7,207 nt of DNA from an uncultured Blautia sp. (lineage in GTDB: Bacteria > Bacillota > Clostridia > Lachnospirales > Lachnospiraceae). A model generated the notes under the pieces. That model was not told where the DNA came from. It did not search any database and saw nothing but the letters and a program-made list of their open reading frames with translations. Shown piece by piece: positions 5,413 to 7,207 of this stretch. The stretch's first letter is position 1. Each line of letters begins with the position of its first letter. Position numbers and translations under genes: made by a program. The stretch spans positions 1 through 7,207 of the forward strand of contig CAMNGN010000102.1 of assembly GCA_946538475.1 (NCBI GenBank), in the 5' to 3' direction.

Positions 5413-7207
5413 GCTCGGGTCCGATCGTCATCGGGCAGGCCGCGGAATTCGACTATGCGGGGACACAGGCCTGCCTTGCCTTAAAAGAAGAGGGATATGA
5501 AGTGATCCTGGCCAACTCCAACCCGGCCACGATCATGACAGACCATTCGATCGCCGACAAGGTCTATATGGAGCCCCTGACACCGGAATACATGGCGCGG
5601 ATCTGCCGATACGAGAGGCCCGACGCGATCATCCCGGGCATCGGCGGGCAGACCGGCCTCAATCTGTCGCTGGCACTTTTTGATCAGGGGGTCCTTGACG
5701 AGTGCGAGATAGAGCTTCTGGGAACCGACGCGGCAAGCATCCGCAGAGCTGAGGACAGAAAACAGTTCAAGGAGCTGTGCGAAGAGCTGGGCGAACCTGT
5801 CGTTCCTTCTGAAATCACTTTCAGCATAGAGGACGGTCTGGAGGCGGCAAAACGGATCGGCTACCCGGTGATATTGAGACCTGCCTTCACCCTCGGAGGT
5901 ACAGGCGGCGGATTTGCCTCGAACGAGGAAGAGATGCGTGAGCGGATGAAACACGCGCTTTCTCTCTCGCCTGTACATCAGGTGCTGGTGGAGAAGAGCA
6001 TCAGGGGATTTAAAGAGATCGAGTACGAGGTGATCAGGGACGCAAACGACACCGTCATTACGGTCTGCAACATGGAAAACCTGGATCCTGTAGGCATACA
6101 TACCGGCGATTCGATCGTCGTGGCGCCAAGCCAGACACTCACAAACAAAGAATATCATATGCTTCGGGACAGCGCGGTGAGGATCATCCGGGCCCTTCAG
6201 GTAAAGGGAGGATGCAACGTCCAGTTTGCGCTGGATCCGGAGTCTTTTGCGTACTATGTGATAGAGGTGAATCCCCGTGTATCGCGGTCATCCGCGCTGG
6301 CATCCAAGGCGACCGGATACCCGATCGCGAGAGTTTCGGCAAAGATCGCCGTGGGGATGGATCTGGACGAGATTCAGCTTGCCAATACGCCCGCGTGCTT
6401 CGAGCCGGCCCTCGACTATGTGGTGACGAAGATGCCGCGCTTCCCGTTCGACAAATTTACGCTGGCGTCCAACGTGCTTTCCACACAGATGAAGGCCACG
6501 GGCGAGACCATGAGCGTGGGCAGGACGTTCGAGGAGAGCCTGCTGAAGGCCATACGTTCTCTGGAGGATGGAAAGAATCATATTCATCTGGCCAAGTTTG
6601 ATGTGAAGGCACTTTCGGATAAGCCGGAGCCGGAAAACCGGAAGGAAGCCATCCGAAAGCTTCTTAAATATATTGAAGAAGGAACGGACGACCGTATCTA
6701 TGCAATCTCGGAGCTTTTGTGGCTGGGCGTAGATCCGCAGGTGATATACACGAGGACCGCGATCGACATGTTCTTTCTGGACAAGATCAGCAGGATCGTC
6801 TCGTTTGAGAAAAGACTGGAGGAGGCAGCCGGGCATCGATCCACAGAGGCATTTTCGATCGACAAAAAAGCAGATGACAGGGGAGCAGCTGAACATCGTT
6901 TCGTGGAATCGGCTTTGATTGACAGAGAAGCAGGCGATTATTGGTCTGCGGATGTGCCTTTGATCGATAAGGAGTTACTCTGCGAAGCCAAGCGCATGGG
7001 CTTCTCGGACTCGTATATCGCTGAACTGACCGGATGTGAGGAGGAAGAGATCAGGCTGCTGAGGGGCCGTTACAAAATCGCGCCGGTCTACAAGATGATC
7101 GACACCTGCGCCGGCGAGTTTGACAGCTACGTGCCGTATTTTTACTCCACATACGAGGAGGAAAACGAGTCCGTCGTTTCGGACAGGAAAAAGATCATCG
7201 TGCTGGG
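5373..7207 (+). CDS. carB: Carbamoyl-phosphate synthetase large subunit (5' part)
   Basis: CarB makes carbamoyl phosphate from bicarbonate, ammonia delivered by CarA, and two ATP. The window holds 611 complete codons (family about 1070) and the frame is open to the edge, ending at the start of the second half. The opening [21 protein letters not shown] is the first pre-ATP-grasp domain. The carboxyphosphate ATP-grasp domain has [13 protein letters not shown] with Arg169, Gly175 and Gly176, and Glu298/Asn300 in [19 protein letters not shown], nearly in register with E. coli. The helical oligomerisation domain follows, with [21 protein letters not shown] and YFYSTYEEE. About 40 extra residues lie at roughly 482-528. 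The ATG at 5373 follows GAGG (5362-5365) with a 7-base gap and lies inside carA (40-base overlap), so coupled translation of the two subunits is likely. The truncation is the window edge, not a mutation. Confidence 0.96.
   Translation, partial: [611 protein letters not shown]

Overview
The window looks like chromosomal DNA from a Gram-positive anaerobe of class Clostridia, most like Lachnospiraceae. The grounds are moderate GC content, purine-rich Shine-Dalgarno sites before every gene, a perfect sigma-A promoter, a type III glutamine synthetase and an AsnB of the type I recall from that family. This placement is inference from protein style, not a search result. All genes lie on the + strand: asnB (asparagine synthetase), glnN (glutamine synthetase III), carA and carB (carbamoyl-phosphate synthetase small and large subunits). 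carB runs off the right edge of the window.

Layout. Positions 1-190 hold no gene I can assign. They contain two related copies of a short motif (ACAGAG[G/A]ACCGTCC), one of them inside a 10-bp perfect palindrome, resembling dispersed REP-like repeats. A consensus promoter (TTGACA-17 bp-TATAAT) follows at 191-219. Right after the predicted start site comes a 51-nt hairpin, and then asnB from 306 to 1958. The 214-bp gap before glnN carries a second hairpin terminator built on the same 20-nt element (19/20 identical). glnN spans 2173-4272. carA follows after 15 nt, and carB overlaps the end of carA by 40 nt, so glnN-carA-carB is very probably one transcript. It may be continuous with asnB when the internal terminator is read through.

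How the genes fit together. Glutamine synthetase fixes ammonia into glutamine. AsnB and CarAB both spend glutamine as an amide donor, making asparagine and carbamoyl phosphate (for pyrimidines and arginine). The cluster is therefore a glutamine make-and-spend unit.

The main point of interest is the pair of leader elements. In each, an AAGAC/GTCTT stem carrying a six-base loop with A at position 1 and G at position 4 overlaps the 5' arm of an intrinsic terminator, so the two folds exclude each other. This is the arrangement expected for antitermination by an ANTAR-domain protein. All four G-U wobbles in the two terminators fall in the five bases shared with the small hairpin. The first of the two hairpins normally seen in ANTAR targets was not found, so the assignment is incomplete. 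Lesser oddities are extra segments in AsnB (about 22 residues) and CarB (about 40 residues, with a recurring I-D-[KR] motif), and the long carA/carB overlap.
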